Below, in pieces: positions 42,100 to 51,417 of a stretch of 64,000 bases of DNA. The stretch lies in contig OY723299.1 in the NCBI GenBank assembly GCA_963210315.1, positions 992,001-1,056,000 on the forward strand, in the 5' to 3' direction. The notes beneath the pieces are model-generated. The model saw only the letters and a list, made by a program, of their open reading frames with translations, did no database searches and was not told the DNA's origin. This DNA is from Rhynchopus euleeides (taxonomy: Eukaryota; Euglenozoa; Diplonemea; Diplonemida; Diplonemidae). The translations under genes were made by a program, and so were the position numbers. Each line of letters opens with the position of its first letter. Within the stretch, counting starts at the first letter, position 1.

Positions 42100-43260
42100 A
42101 TGTCTCTCCCACCTCCCTCGCCGGACTGCATCAACCTCGACGGGTACACCCCATCAGCGGTCGGTACGGCGAGGGTGCGGGCGACGTCGCCGGCTGCGAC
42201 GGCAGGACAGGGGCTTCCCGCCCCTGAGATCATGACCGCCCGCATGCTCGGGGACCAGGCGGCGGCTCTCGTCGACGCCTGCGTGGTGTACTCTTGTGCA
42301 CCCGTCGACGGGAGCCAGCCGTTTCGGCGGTTCGCTGGTCGCCTGTCGCAGGCGCATGACGAGGAGGGGAACGCTGCGGGGTACGAAGTGCGCTTGTCCG
42401 AGGCGTACAATTACGTATCCGACACGGAGCAGCACCGCGGGCCCGACGTCCTGTACAGGATGCCGGCGGACGGGTGGCAGTACTCCCGTCTGGTGGAGAT
42501 GTCTGTCCACCAGACGGAGTGCGCCACCCGCGCGGTGACGGCGTCGCAGGAAGCGATGCAACGCTCGCTGGAGCAGCAGGCGCAGGAGTTCCGCGAGCGT
42601 GCGGAGGAGCAGACGAGGTCCTTCCGGCTGGAGCTGGATGCTCGCCTGCGGCAGCACCAGGACCATGTGCAACGTCAGCAGCAGCAGTGGGCTCACCCGC
42701 CACCGTCTCCGCCAGCACCGCCGTCCCCCATGGCCATGTCTGCCGGGATGCCGTACCCCGGGTCGGAGCGACACCCCGCGGACGCAGCCGACGTCCTGGA
42801 GTGGGATTCGCTGATCGAGTCCGACGCACCGTATCTGGTGCTACAGCTGGAGACCCGCTGGGTGTCGGGGTCGTCGCACCTCCCTGGAGGCCGCATCCTG
42901 GATGAGGCGTTCGCAGCGTTGCGCCTGTGGATTCTTGCCACGGCGTACGTGTCTGGCTGGGGGCGCACTCCCCAGCGGGAGCTGGGGAATCACCTGCTGC
43001 GACAGGTGCTGCTGCAGGTCGCGTTCGTGCGCGACAGGGTGCCGCGCGCCGCCATCGAGCGGCACCTTGCGAAGGAGGACCCCACTTCCCACCCGGTGAT
43101 GCGGGCGGCTGCGGCTGTGGGGCCGGGGGCCGCCGCCCCCCACACACAACAACAACACACGCGCCCCCGCGCCGCTGCTCGGGCCCCCCAGCAGCGCATC
43201 GCGGCGAAGGCACCGGCGAGGGCGCCGGGAAACGGCAGGGCCGGGGGCGGGCGCGCGTGA
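42100..43260 (+). CDS. Retrotransposon A copy 1, Gag-like protein
   Basis: 386 residues from ATG at 42100 (MSLPPPSPDC). A globular N-terminal ~150 residues, a coiled segment rich in Gln and Glu (LEQQAQEFRERAEEQTRSF), a Pro-rich linker and a conserved ~100-residue C-terminal domain (YLVLQLETRWVSG...HLLRQVLLQVAFVRDRVPRA) with a basic Ala/Arg/Gly tail. No zinc knuckle. First gene after the promoter repeat, so the structural role is inferred from position. The N-terminal half differs greatly from the gags at 47371 and 49027, although the C-terminal domain and the following YR and RT are nearly identical. Confidence 0.75.
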   Translation: MSLPPPSPDCINLDGYTPSAVGTARVRATSPAATAGQGLPAPEIMTARMLGDQAAALVDACVVYSCAPVDGSQPFRRFAGRLSQAHDEEGNAAGYEVRLSEAYNYVSDTEQHRGPDVLYRMPADGWQYSRLVEMSVHQTECATRAVTASQEAMQRSLEQQAQEFRERAEEQTRSFRLELDARLRQHQDHVQRQQQQWAHPPPSPPAPPSPMAMSAGMPYPGSERHPADAADVLEWDSLIESDAPYLVLQLETRWVSGSSHLPGGRILDEAFAALRLWILATAYVSGWGRTPQRELGNHLLRQVLLQVAFVRDRVPRAAIERHLAKEDPTSHPVMRAAAAVGPGAAAPHTQQQHTRPRAAARAPQQRIAAKAPARAPGNGRAGGGRA

Positions 43261-43473
43261 CTGCCCACCTTCCGGCTTCAGACCCACCCCCCCCTCACGC
43301 TTCTACATCACCCCGCCCCTCGCCGCCCAACACACCCCCCTGCACCCGCCCACAACATCATCAACAACGTCACCAACAAGACAACCAACAACATCAACAA
43401 CAACAACACCTCAGCAACTTCTCCTCCACCCGCCACTTCCCTTCGACCCCACCCCGCTCAGCCAGGGCCCGCA

Positions 43474-44460
43474 ATGCCCTCAGGCGCATCCGGCGCCGCC
43501 AGCGGGAGACCATCGCTCTTCGGGAGGGCGATGATGCGGCACGTGGCCGCTCGGGTCGGGGGCGTGGCGGCGCGTCGCACGGGAGAGGTGGAGGTCGCCC
43601 CCGGGGAGGCCGTGGAGCGCCTGCAGGCCGTGGTGGCGGGGATGTGGGCAAGAAGCACTTCGTCGCAGAGGCAGCTCCTGTGGGCAAGGCTGGTGCGATG
43701 GGCCAACGAGCACGGCCTAGAAGTCGACGCCGACACCGCCATGCTGTTCGTGCTGGCGACAGGGGTGTCGCCTCAGGGGATGCTGGCCTACGCAAAGGCG
43801 CTCTCCGGGACAATGCGGCACCTCGGCTTCGGCCAGCAGCCCCTCCTCAGCCTGGCAAGCGCGCTGCGGGCGGCCGGCGGGGCCATTCCGCAGCGGCAGG
43901 CGACGCCGATGCCGAAGGGGGTGCTCGTGGCGTGGGCGTTGCAGCAGCAGCCGCACCTCCAGCTGGCGGCGCTGACGGCGTGGAAGACCGCCAGCCGGTG
44001 GGGGGAGGTGTGCTCCCTCTCCTCGGAGCAGTACATCGCAGTGCAGCCCGGGGAGGTGATAATAGACTGGCACACCTCCCCGAAGGGCCGCCGGGCCAAC
44101 CCGTTCACCCCCTCCAAGTGGACGGTGATATGCGGGGACCTGACCCCCCTCATCGCGGAGCTGGTGACGCGCCTGCGCCCCTTCGAGCGGCTGACGGCGG
44201 TTTCGACGGCAGATGTGACGGCGATGTGGCGGGCTACACCGGAGATGGAGGACTACTCGGGCCACAGCGTGAAGCGCGGGGCACTCACCTTCCTCTTCGG
44301 GCTCATCGGGTCGGGAGCGGATCTGTCGGAGATGCTGGTGGGCCGCCTCGCGAAGCACCACGGCGAGAGCGGCCTCTCCAGCACCACCATCCGCTACGGG
44401 GGGTGCCCCACGGAGATGGCGAGGGCGCTGCGGACGCAGGAGGTGACACGGCATCTGTGA
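43474..44460 (+). CDS. Retrotransposon A copy 1, tyrosine recombinase
   Basis: 328 residues from 43474; the ATG pair at 43530 is shared with the other copy and may be the real start. Catalytic candidates in order: Arg175 (TASRWGEV), His264 with Lys/Arg at +3/+4 (GHSVKRGALTFL), His295 (LAKHH) and Tyr308 (TTIRYGG). The enzyme would recombine the cDNA circle into the target. Its stop overlaps the RT start as TGATG (44458-44462), which suggests termination-reinitiation coupling of the two genes. Confidence 0.88.
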   Translation: MPSGASGAASGRPSLFGRAMMRHVAARVGGVAARRTGEVEVAPGEAVERLQAVVAGMWARSTSSQRQLLWARLVRWANEHGLEVDADTAMLFVLATGVSPQGMLAYAKALSGTMRHLGFGQQPLLSLASALRAAGGAIPQRQATPMPKGVLVAWALQQQPHLQLAALTAWKTASRWGEVCSLSSEQYIAVQPGEVIIDWHTSPKGRRANPFTPSKWTVICGDLTPLIAELVTRLRPFERLTAVSTADVTAMWRATPEMEDYSGHSVKRGALTFLFGLIGSGADLSEMLVGRLAKHHGESGLSSTTIRYGGCPTEMARALRTQEVTRHL

Positions 44461-45886
44461 TGGCCGACCCTGAGTCCTTTTGCCGCAAGCAGCGGGGGCT
44501 GCACTCGATGACGCGGCGTGCGCACCAGTCGAGGCTGCCGGCGACGGAGGAGGAGCGCCGTGCGCCCCTGCATGTGTCTTCTGTGGCGGAGATGGACGTC
44601 GAGGCGCTGCGGGCGAGGATGACCGCCACTGTGAGGCGCAGGTTCGACGAGGTGTGGCGGCTGACGTTCCCTGATGCGCCCCCGCCGGGCACTTTTACTC
44701 CTTCTCCCTCTGAGGGGCGCTCCCGCCCCTCGCATCTACAACAGAAGCATGCGGAGCTGCTGGTGGAGAACGGAGTGGCTGGGCCTGCGTCGGGCCCGGG
44801 CCCCTCCCTGTGCGTGCCCTTCACTGTGATGGAGGAGAAGCCGTCGGGGTTGCGGCAGAGGTTCATCCTCTGGACCAAGCAGGCAAACGACGATCTGGAG
44901 GAGTCCTACACGGCACACGTCCCCCTGGGGCACATCTCGGGGTACCTCGACGCGGTGTTTGCGGAGTGTGGGTCGGCGCGGGATTTCAAGTGCGGGTTTT
45001 ATCAGATCCCCATCCCTGCGCCTGCACGGAGGTTCTTCCGCTTCGCTGACGAGTCGGGGGACTGGTATGAGCTGCTGAGGTTGCCCATGGGCCACTGTTG
45101 TGCGCCCGAGCTGATGCACACTTTGGCTGCTGTTGTGGGTGGGCACCGGGACTACGTCCGCCAGGAGTTCTGCACTGCGCCTGAGGTGGGGGTCGACGTC
45201 TGGATCGACAACGTGCGTCTGACCGGCCCCCGCACCAGTGTCGAAATGGCGACGCGGCAGATGGACAAGGTGGCTGCGGCGTGCGCTGCGACATGGAAGC
45301 CGTCTGACTCGGTGGACACGGCGACGGTCTACGAGTTTCTCGGGGTGGCATTCGACCATGCTGCCCAGACCGTGTCTCCGTCGGACAGGCTGATGGCGAA
45401 GCTGGACAGCGTGGACTGGCAGAGGGTGACGGCTGGTGAGCTGGAGTCGCTGGGTGGAAGGTTGCTCCACGCCAGCGCCATTTCGGGAGTGTCCCCGGGG
45501 AGGTTCTGGTTTGGGATCAAGTTCCTCCGCCGGGTGACTAATTTTTTGAACCGGGCGGTCCTTCGGCCGCCTGACCCTGTGCGGATCCCCCCATCGGTCT
45601 GCCGGGAGTTGCGGCAGTGGTGTGTGTGTGTGGGGGTTGCGCGTGTTCCCCCCCACAGAAGAGTTATTCAGTCCACACCCCCGTCTTTTACTTGCTTTGT
45701 TGACGCCTCCCTCAAGGGTTGGGGTGGCGTCTTAATAGATTCCTTTACACAAGAAATGCAGGTCATTGGTGACTCGTGGACCGCAGCCGAGTCCCAGCTG
45801 CACATTAACATTCTCGAGGCGATGGCCCTCAACAAAACAGTGCGAGCCCTTCCCCGGTCTGTGTGCGGGGGGGCTGTAGAGATCTG
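44460..45886 (+). pseudogene. Retrotransposon A copy 1, RT-RNase H, 5' part (broken by element B)
   Basis: Starts MADPESFCRKQ at 44460. RT motifs: VPFTVMEEKPSGLRQRFI, a palm block ending DFKCGFYQIPI, LPMGHCCAPELMH, and VDVWIDNVRL as the catalytic box (Asp-Asn). RNase H begins CFVDASLKGWGG and NILEAMALN, and the gene is cut after VEI. The remainder is at 57447-57729. The RT frame is open upstream through the YR and much of gag, as in elements B and C. Confidence 0.88.
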
Positions 45887-46104
45887 TGGCCACAGTGGGC
45901 CTGCTCACTAGTCGGAGTTCCCAAGGTTCCTGCCCCCCTCTCCCCTCGGTTCCATGCCATCTCTCCCCTTCTCTATTCGGTCACAGGAATGTTGGCTTGC
46001 AGTCCGTATAATTCTTGGGTTTTACACACAACCCCCCACACCTCAGGTAACGACAAGCTCCAACTTACTTTCTCCCACGGACTGCGCAAAGCCTTTCTCT
46101 TTTT
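45887..46104 (+). repeat. Retrotransposon B, split repeat A1
   Basis: 218 bp from TGGCCACAGTGGGCC to GCCTTTCTCTTTTT; its partner A2 is 56957-57174. The end overlaps a hairpin with the sequence before gag. Confidence 0.9.
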
Positions 46105-46131
46105 ACACTTCAGAGAAGCAGTCCGTGGGAG
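46072..46131 (+). promoter_or_regulatory. Hairpin in the leader of element B gag
   Basis: CTCCCACGGACTGC (46072-46085) pairs with GCAGTCCGTGGGAG (46118-46131), a perfect 14-bp stem that straddles the A1 boundary and ends 11 bases before the gag ATG. Possible roles include translation control or a step in reverse transcription; this is inference. Confidence 0.7.
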
Positions 46132-46142
46132 AAGCTCTTAAA

Positions 46143-47050
46143 ATGGAAGCGGTTACACAGATGCTCGACAGGCTCCACCAGCGCGGAGTGACCGAGATTG
46201 TGTACGAGGTCAGAGCATCCCCACAGGATGGCGACGAAATTGGGGGAGAGTACTCTCGCCACGCGGGGGTGCTGCGAAAAAATGAGGACAACACGTACAC
46301 CATCCTCTACACCCTGCCGTTAGAGGAACTCGATGAAGTCGAGCCCACGGGGTTGCAAGAATGCACCATCCCCGTGGTGGGGTTTGACTACGCCAACCTC
46401 AGATCGGTGCATGAATACGCGAGGAAGCAGACCAAGGCACAACTCGACCTCATGAGAGAGTCGGTACTAGACCTCGCCAAGGCGGTCCGCGAAGGCGCCA
46501 AGCAGGCGGGGACTGGGGGGAAAGCGGGAGGTGAGGCCGGGGCGGCACAGGCGCAACCGGAGGGGAGCAGCCCCCCTGCCCAGGACCCCCCCAAGCTCCC
46601 GACAATCGGGAACCTGCAGTCGGCCCTCAGCCTGCCCAACATGAGGCCGGCTTGCGTCTCCCAGTGGCAGGGGTTTTTGAAGGCAGGAGGGGTGGCAGCG
46701 GCGCGGGAGATGATCCGAGACCTGAGGCTGCAGTTCGGGACATCGAACAAGGTGACCCACCTGAGCACGTGGGTCGCCCTCGCGCAGGAGGCTGCTGAGC
46801 GGGGGTTCTGGTCCACCACCGTGACCCAGATGGGGAACCAGCTGCTGCACGAGCTGGTGGTGAATGAGGCGTGGAAACAACACAGGATCCCCCGGGCGCA
46901 GGTGGAGGCGGAGATGCGGACGGCCGACACGGAAGCATCCGCTGCTGACCGGGCCATCGCCAAGCTGGCGGGGCGTGCACGCACGACGAAGGGGGGAAAG
47001 GGGGGCAACGGTGGCCCTCCCCAGTCTTTTCCCCCCCCGAATCGGTATTC
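46143..47050 (+). pseudogene. Retrotransposon B Gag-like protein, 5' part (broken by A')
   Basis: ATG at 46143 (MEAVTQMLDRLH). An N-terminal region with alternating charged/hydrophobic strands, an Ala/Gly/Pro-rich linker, then a C-terminal domain (PACVSQWQGFLKAGG...TVTQMGNQLLHELVVNEAWKQHRIPRAQ) that resembles the C-terminal domain of element A gag. It is cut at NRYS; the last 25 codons resume in frame at 53837 and stop at 53912. Confidence 0.8.
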
Positions 47051-47299
47051 TCACAGTTTACTGAGGGAATATGACCCAAGGCCACTGGCTGCAGACACCC
47101 CCATCCCCCTCATCACCCCTGACACCCCTCAACCCCAATCCTGTTGCCTTTCCCCTCTCTCTCTCCCCCCATGTTGTGCCCATGCACCTTCCCGGGACAC
47201 CTTGTATATAACTTTAACACCACACCACACAACACCCCCTTCATCAGGGTAATCTCCCCGCGGCCAACACTCTTCGTCTTGTCCGCTTTCTTTTATTGT
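47051..47299 (+). repeat. Retrotransposon A', split repeat A1
   Basis: 249-bp form of the promoter repeat; TATATAA at 47205. Confidence 0.85.
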
Positions 47300-47370
47300 T
47301 ACACTTTCACCTTCTGTTCCCACGCCTTCTTCCCCACTGCCCTTTCCAACCGCCCGTCGCCCGCTACACA

Positions 47371-48567
47371 ATGACAACCTCCCCTGACGTCGTCCCCCTG
47401 CAGCCCTTCACCATGTCGTGGGTGGGGACTCAGCGGGCGCGGGCGGTCTCCCCCAGAGCCACCGCTGGGCAGGGGTTTGTGGCCCCTGTGGAGATGTCGG
47501 TGCGGATGCTGGGGGACCAGGCCGCTGCCCTGGTGAATGCGTGTGTTGTATACACGTGCAGACCGTCTGACGGATCGACGGATTTCGCGCGTTACGCAGC
47601 GCGTCTCTCTGCGGGTGCACCTGACCAGGACGGCTCTCCGACATATGAAGTGACATTGTCGGAGGCCTACAACTATGTGGCCGGAGTCGAAGTGCACGAC
47701 GGTCCGGATGTGACCTACCCCTTCCCCGCTCCGGATTGGGTCTACATCCGACTCGTCGAGACCTCGGTGCACCAGACCGAGATGGCGGCGACGACCATCG
47801 AGGACATGCGGGTGCAGTCAGAACGGGAGGTGGCAGCGGTGCGCGAGGCTTTGAACGAAGTGCAGGCACAGGCAGCAGCGCAGCAGCGGCGCTTCGACGA
47901 GGCTTCGGCAGAACAAACACGTCAGTTCCAGGAGGAATTCGACCGGCGTGTCGCGACCATGCAGCAGCAGGCTGCATCGATGGTGGCGTCGCAGCCCCCT
48001 CCCCCTCCTCAGCAGATGGGTGCTCCCCCGGTGACACCGCCCCCGATGTACCCGCAGATGGCGGCGCCGATGACGAGCGCGGCGGTGCACCCGGCGGATG
48101 TGGCGGACGTCGCGGAGTGGGATGCGGCCATCGAGACCGACGCGCAGTACCTGGTACTGCAGCTCGAGTCTCGCTGGGTGTCGGGTTCGCTGCATCTCCC
48201 CGGGGGGCGCATTCTGGGGGAGGCCTTCGAGGCATTGCGCCTCTGGATCTTGGCGACGGCGTGCGTCGCAGGCTGGGGGCGCACCCCCCAGAGGGAGCTG
48301 GGGAACCACCTGCTGCGACAGGTGCTGCTCCAGATTGCCTTCGTGCGAGACAGGGTGCCGCGAGCTGCGATCGAGCGCCACCTCGCCAGGGAGGACGCCA
48401 CGGCCCACCCTGTGATGCGAGCGGCTGCGGCAGTGGGCCCGGGGGCCGCCCCCCAGACACAACACACACGCCCCCGCACCGCCGCCAGAGCCCCCCAGCA
48501 GCGCATCGTGGCGAAGGCACCGGCGAGGGCGCCGGGAAACGGCAGGGCCGGGGGCGGGCGCGCGTGA
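47371..48567 (+). CDS. Retrotransposon A', Gag-like protein
   Basis: 398 residues from ATG at 47371 (MTTSPDVVPLQ). A long coiled/Gln-rich segment (EREVAAVREALNEVQAQAAA), a Pro/Met-rich linker and the conserved C-terminal domain (YLVLQLESRWVSGSLHLPGG). Almost identical to the next gag (49027-50223), differing by a few bases over ~1.6 kb. No YR/RT follows directly; 140 bases later the next A1 begins. Confidence 0.78.
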   Translation: MTTSPDVVPLQPFTMSWVGTQRARAVSPRATAGQGFVAPVEMSVRMLGDQAAALVNACVVYTCRPSDGSTDFARYAARLSAGAPDQDGSPTYEVTLSEAYNYVAGVEVHDGPDVTYPFPAPDWVYIRLVETSVHQTEMAATTIEDMRVQSEREVAAVREALNEVQAQAAAQQRRFDEASAEQTRQFQEEFDRRVATMQQQAASMVASQPPPPPQQMGAPPVTPPPMYPQMAAPMTSAAVHPADVADVAEWDAAIETDAQYLVLQLESRWVSGSLHLPGGRILGEAFEALRLWILATACVAGWGRTPQRELGNHLLRQVLLQIAFVRDRVPRAAIERHLAREDATAHPVMRAAAAVGPGAAPQTQHTRPRTAARAPQQRIVAKAPARAPGNGRAGGGRA

Positions 48568-48706
48568 CTGCCCACCTCCCGGCTCCAGGCCCGCCCCCCC
48601 CTCGCGCTTCTACAACACCCCGCCCCTCGCCGCCCATCCAACCCCCCCCACATCCACAACATCAACAACAACGACAACAACAACAACAACACCTCAACAA
48701 CATCTC

Positions 48707-48955
48707 TCACAGTTTACTGAGGGAATATGACCCAAGGCCATTGGCAGCAGACACCCCCATCCCCCTCATCACCCCTGACACCCCACAACCCCAATCCTGT
48801 TGCCTTTCCCCTCTCTCTCTCCCCCCATGTTGTGCCCATGCACCTTCCCGGGACACTTTGTACATATATTTAACACCACACCACACAACACCCCCTTCAT
48901 CAGGGTAATCTCCCCGCGGCCAACACTCTTCGTCTTGTCCGCTTTCTTTTATTGT
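48707..48955 (+). repeat. Retrotransposon A'', split repeat A1
   Basis: Variant with GTACATATATTTAAC in place of GTATATAACTTTAAC at the TATA position. Inserted after ACAACATCTC, interrupting the spacer that continues CTCCACCCGACAC in the intact copy (50381 on). Confidence 0.82.
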
Positions 48956-49026
48956 TACACTTTCACCTTCTGTTCCCACGCCTTCTTCCCCACTGCCCTT
49001 TCCAACCGCCCGTCGCCCGCTACACA

Positions 49027-50223
49027 ATGACAACCTCCCCTGACGTCGTCCCCCTGCAGCCCTTCACCATGTCGTGGGTGGGGACTCAGCGGGCGCGGGC
49101 GGTCTCCCCCAGAGCCACCGCTGGGCAGGGGTTTGTGGCCCCTGTGGAGATGTCGGTGCGGATGCTGGGGGACCAGGCCGCTGCCCTGGTGAATGCGTGT
49201 GTTGTATACACGTGCAGACCGTCTGACGGATCGACGGATTTCGCGCGTTACGCAGCGCGTCTCTCTGCGGGTGCACCTGACCAGGACGGCTCTCCGACAT
49301 ATGAAGTGACATTGTCGGAGGCCTACAACTATGTGGCCGGAGTCGAAGTGCACGACGGTCCGGATGTGACCTACCCCTTCCCCGCTCCGGATTGGGTCTA
49401 TATCCGACTCGTCGAGACCTCGGTGCACCAGACCGAGATGGCGGCGACGACCATCGAGGACATGCGGGTGCAGTCAGAACGGGAGGTGGCAGCGGTGCGC
49501 GAGGCTTTGAACGAAGTGCAGGCACAGGCAGCAGCGCAGCAGCGGCGCTTCGACGAGGCTTCGGCAGAACAAACACGTCAGTTCCAGGAGGAATTCGACC
49601 GGCGTGTCGCGACCATGCAGCAGCAGGCTGCATCGATGGTGGCGTCGCAGCCCCCTCCCCCTCCTCAGCAGATGGGTGCTCCCCCGGTGACACCGCCCCC
49701 GATGTACCCGCAGATGGCGGCGCCGATGACGAGCGCGGCGGTGCACCCGGCGGATGTGGCGGACGTCGCGGAGTGGGATGCGGCCATCGAGACCGACGCG
49801 CAGTACCTGGTACTGCAGCTCGAGTCTCGCTGGGTGTCGGGTTCGCTGCATCTCCCCGGGGGGCGCATTCTGGGGGAGGCCTTCGAGGCATTGCGCCTCT
49901 GGATCTTGGCGACGGCGTGCGTCGCAGGCTGGGGGCGCACCCCCCAGAGGGAGCTGGGGAACCACCTGCTGCGACAGGTGCTGCTCCAGATTGCCTTCGT
50001 GCGAGACAGGGTGCCGCGAGCTGCGATCGAGCGCCACCTCGCCAGGGAGGACGCCACGGCCCACCCTGTGATGCGAGCGGCTGCGGCAGTGGGCCCGGGG
50101 GCCGCCCCCCAGACACAACACACACGCCTCCGCACCGCCGCCAGAGCCCCCCAGCAGCGCATCGTGGCGAAGGCACCGGCGAGGGCGCCGGGAAACGGCA
50201 GGGCCGGGGGCGGGCGCGCGTGA
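49027..50223 (+). CDS. Retrotransposon A'', Gag-like protein
   Basis: 398 residues, ATG at 49027. Same architecture as 47371-48567. It is followed by a 265-base CAACAA-rich spacer and then YR, giving the only full gag-YR-RT set of this family in the window. Confidence 0.78.
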   Translation: MTTSPDVVPLQPFTMSWVGTQRARAVSPRATAGQGFVAPVEMSVRMLGDQAAALVNACVVYTCRPSDGSTDFARYAARLSAGAPDQDGSPTYEVTLSEAYNYVAGVEVHDGPDVTYPFPAPDWVYIRLVETSVHQTEMAATTIEDMRVQSEREVAAVREALNEVQAQAAAQQRRFDEASAEQTRQFQEEFDRRVATMQQQAASMVASQPPPPPQQMGAPPVTPPPMYPQMAAPMTSAAVHPADVADVAEWDAAIETDAQYLVLQLESRWVSGSLHLPGGRILGEAFEALRLWILATACVAGWGRTPQRELGNHLLRQVLLQIAFVRDRVPRAAIERHLAREDATAHPVMRAAAAVGPGAAPQTQHTRLRTAARAPQQRIVAKAPARAPGNGRAGGGRA

Positions 50224-50487
50224 CTGCCCACCTCCCGGCTCCAGGCCCGCCCCCCCCTCGCGCTTCTACAACACCCCGCCCCTCGCCGCCCATCCAACCC
50301 CCCCCACATCCACAACATCAACAACATCAACAGCATCAACAACAACGACAACAACAACAACAACACCTCAACAACATCTCCTCCACCCGACACATCCCTT
50401 CGACCCCACCCCGCTCAGCCAGGGCCCGCAACGCCCTTAGGCGCATCCGGCGCCGCCAGCGGGAGAACACCGCTCTTTGCGAGGGCG

Positions 50488-51417
50488 ATGATGCGGCACG
50501 TGGCCGCTCGGGTCGGGGGTGTGGCGGTGCGCGTCACGGGAGAGGTGGAGGTCGGCCCCGGGGAGGCCGTGGAGCGCCTGCAGGCCGTGGTGGCGGGTAT
50601 GTGGGCGCGAAGCACTTCGTCACAGAGGCAGCGGCTGTGGGCAAGGCTGGTGCGGTGGGCCAACGAGCACGGCCTAGAAGTCGACGCCGACACCGCCATG
50701 CTGTTCGTGCTGGCGACAGGGGTGTCGCCGCAGGGGATGCTGGCCTACGCAAAGGCGCTCTCCGGGACGATGCGCCACCTCGGCCTCGCCCAGCAGCCCC
50801 TCCTCAGCCTGGCAAGCGCGCTGCGTGCGGCCGGGGGGGCCATTCCGCAGCAGCAGGCGACGCCGATGCCGAAGGAGGTACTCGTGGCGTGGGCGCTGTG
50901 TCAACAGCCGCATCTCCGACTGGCGGCGCTGACGGCGTGGAAGACCGCGGCCCGGTGGGGGGAGGTGTGCACCCTCTCGTCGGAGCAGTTCATCGCGGTG
51001 CAGCCCACGGAGGTGATAATAGACTGGCACACCTCCCCGAAGGGCCGTCGGGCCAACCCGTTCACAGCCTCAAAGTGGACGGTGATATGCGGGGACCTGA
51101 CCCCCTCCATCGCGGAGCTGGTGACGCGCCTGCGCCCCTTCGAGCGGCTGACGGCGGTTTCGACGGCAGATGTGACGGCGATGTGGCGGGCAACACCGGG
51201 GATGGAGGCCTACTCGGGCCACAGCGTGAAGCGCGGGGCGCTCACCTTCCTCTTCGGGCTCATCGCGTCGGGAGCGGATCTGTCGGAGATGCTGGTGGGC
51301 CGCCTCGCGAAGCATCACGGCGAGAGCGGCCTCTCCAGCACCACCATCCGCTACGGGGGATGCCCCACGGAGATGGCGAGGGCGCTGCGGACGCAGGAGG
51401 TGACACGGCATCTGTGA
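50488..51417 (+). CDS. Retrotransposon A'', tyrosine recombinase
   Basis: 309 residues from the ATGATG at 50488; the upstream ATG used in copy 1 is ACG here, which supports 50488 as the common start. Catalytic motifs: TAARWGEV (Arg), GHSVKRGALTFL (His/Arg), LAKHHGE (His), TTIRYGG (Tyr). TGATG overlap with RT at 51415-51419. About 95% identical by eye to the copy at 43474. Confidence 0.9.
   Translation: MMRHVAARVGGVAVRVTGEVEVGPGEAVERLQAVVAGMWARSTSSQRQRLWARLVRWANEHGLEVDADTAMLFVLATGVSPQGMLAYAKALSGTMRHLGLAQQPLLSLASALRAAGGAIPQQQATPMPKEVLVAWALCQQPHLRLAALTAWKTAARWGEVCTLSSEQFIAVQPTEVIIDWHTSPKGRRANPFTASKWTVICGDLTPSIAELVTRLRPFERLTAVSTADVTAMWRATPGMEAYSGHSVKRGALTFLFGLIASGADLSEMLVGRLAKHHGESGLSSTTIRYGGCPTEMARALRTQEVTRHL

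Noticed and set aside
41837..42112. Minus-strand ORFs over repeat A (also at 47129, 48707, 53416 and 57947)
   Set aside because: They recur only because the promoter repeat recurs and have no domain; the coding direction of the elements is plus.
49392..51416. Upstream extension of the 1244-codon frame as a giant RT polyprotein
   Set aside because: This stretch runs out of register through gag and YR; only the part from 51417 has RT-RNase H motifs. It is kept as a finding about overlap, not as a gene.
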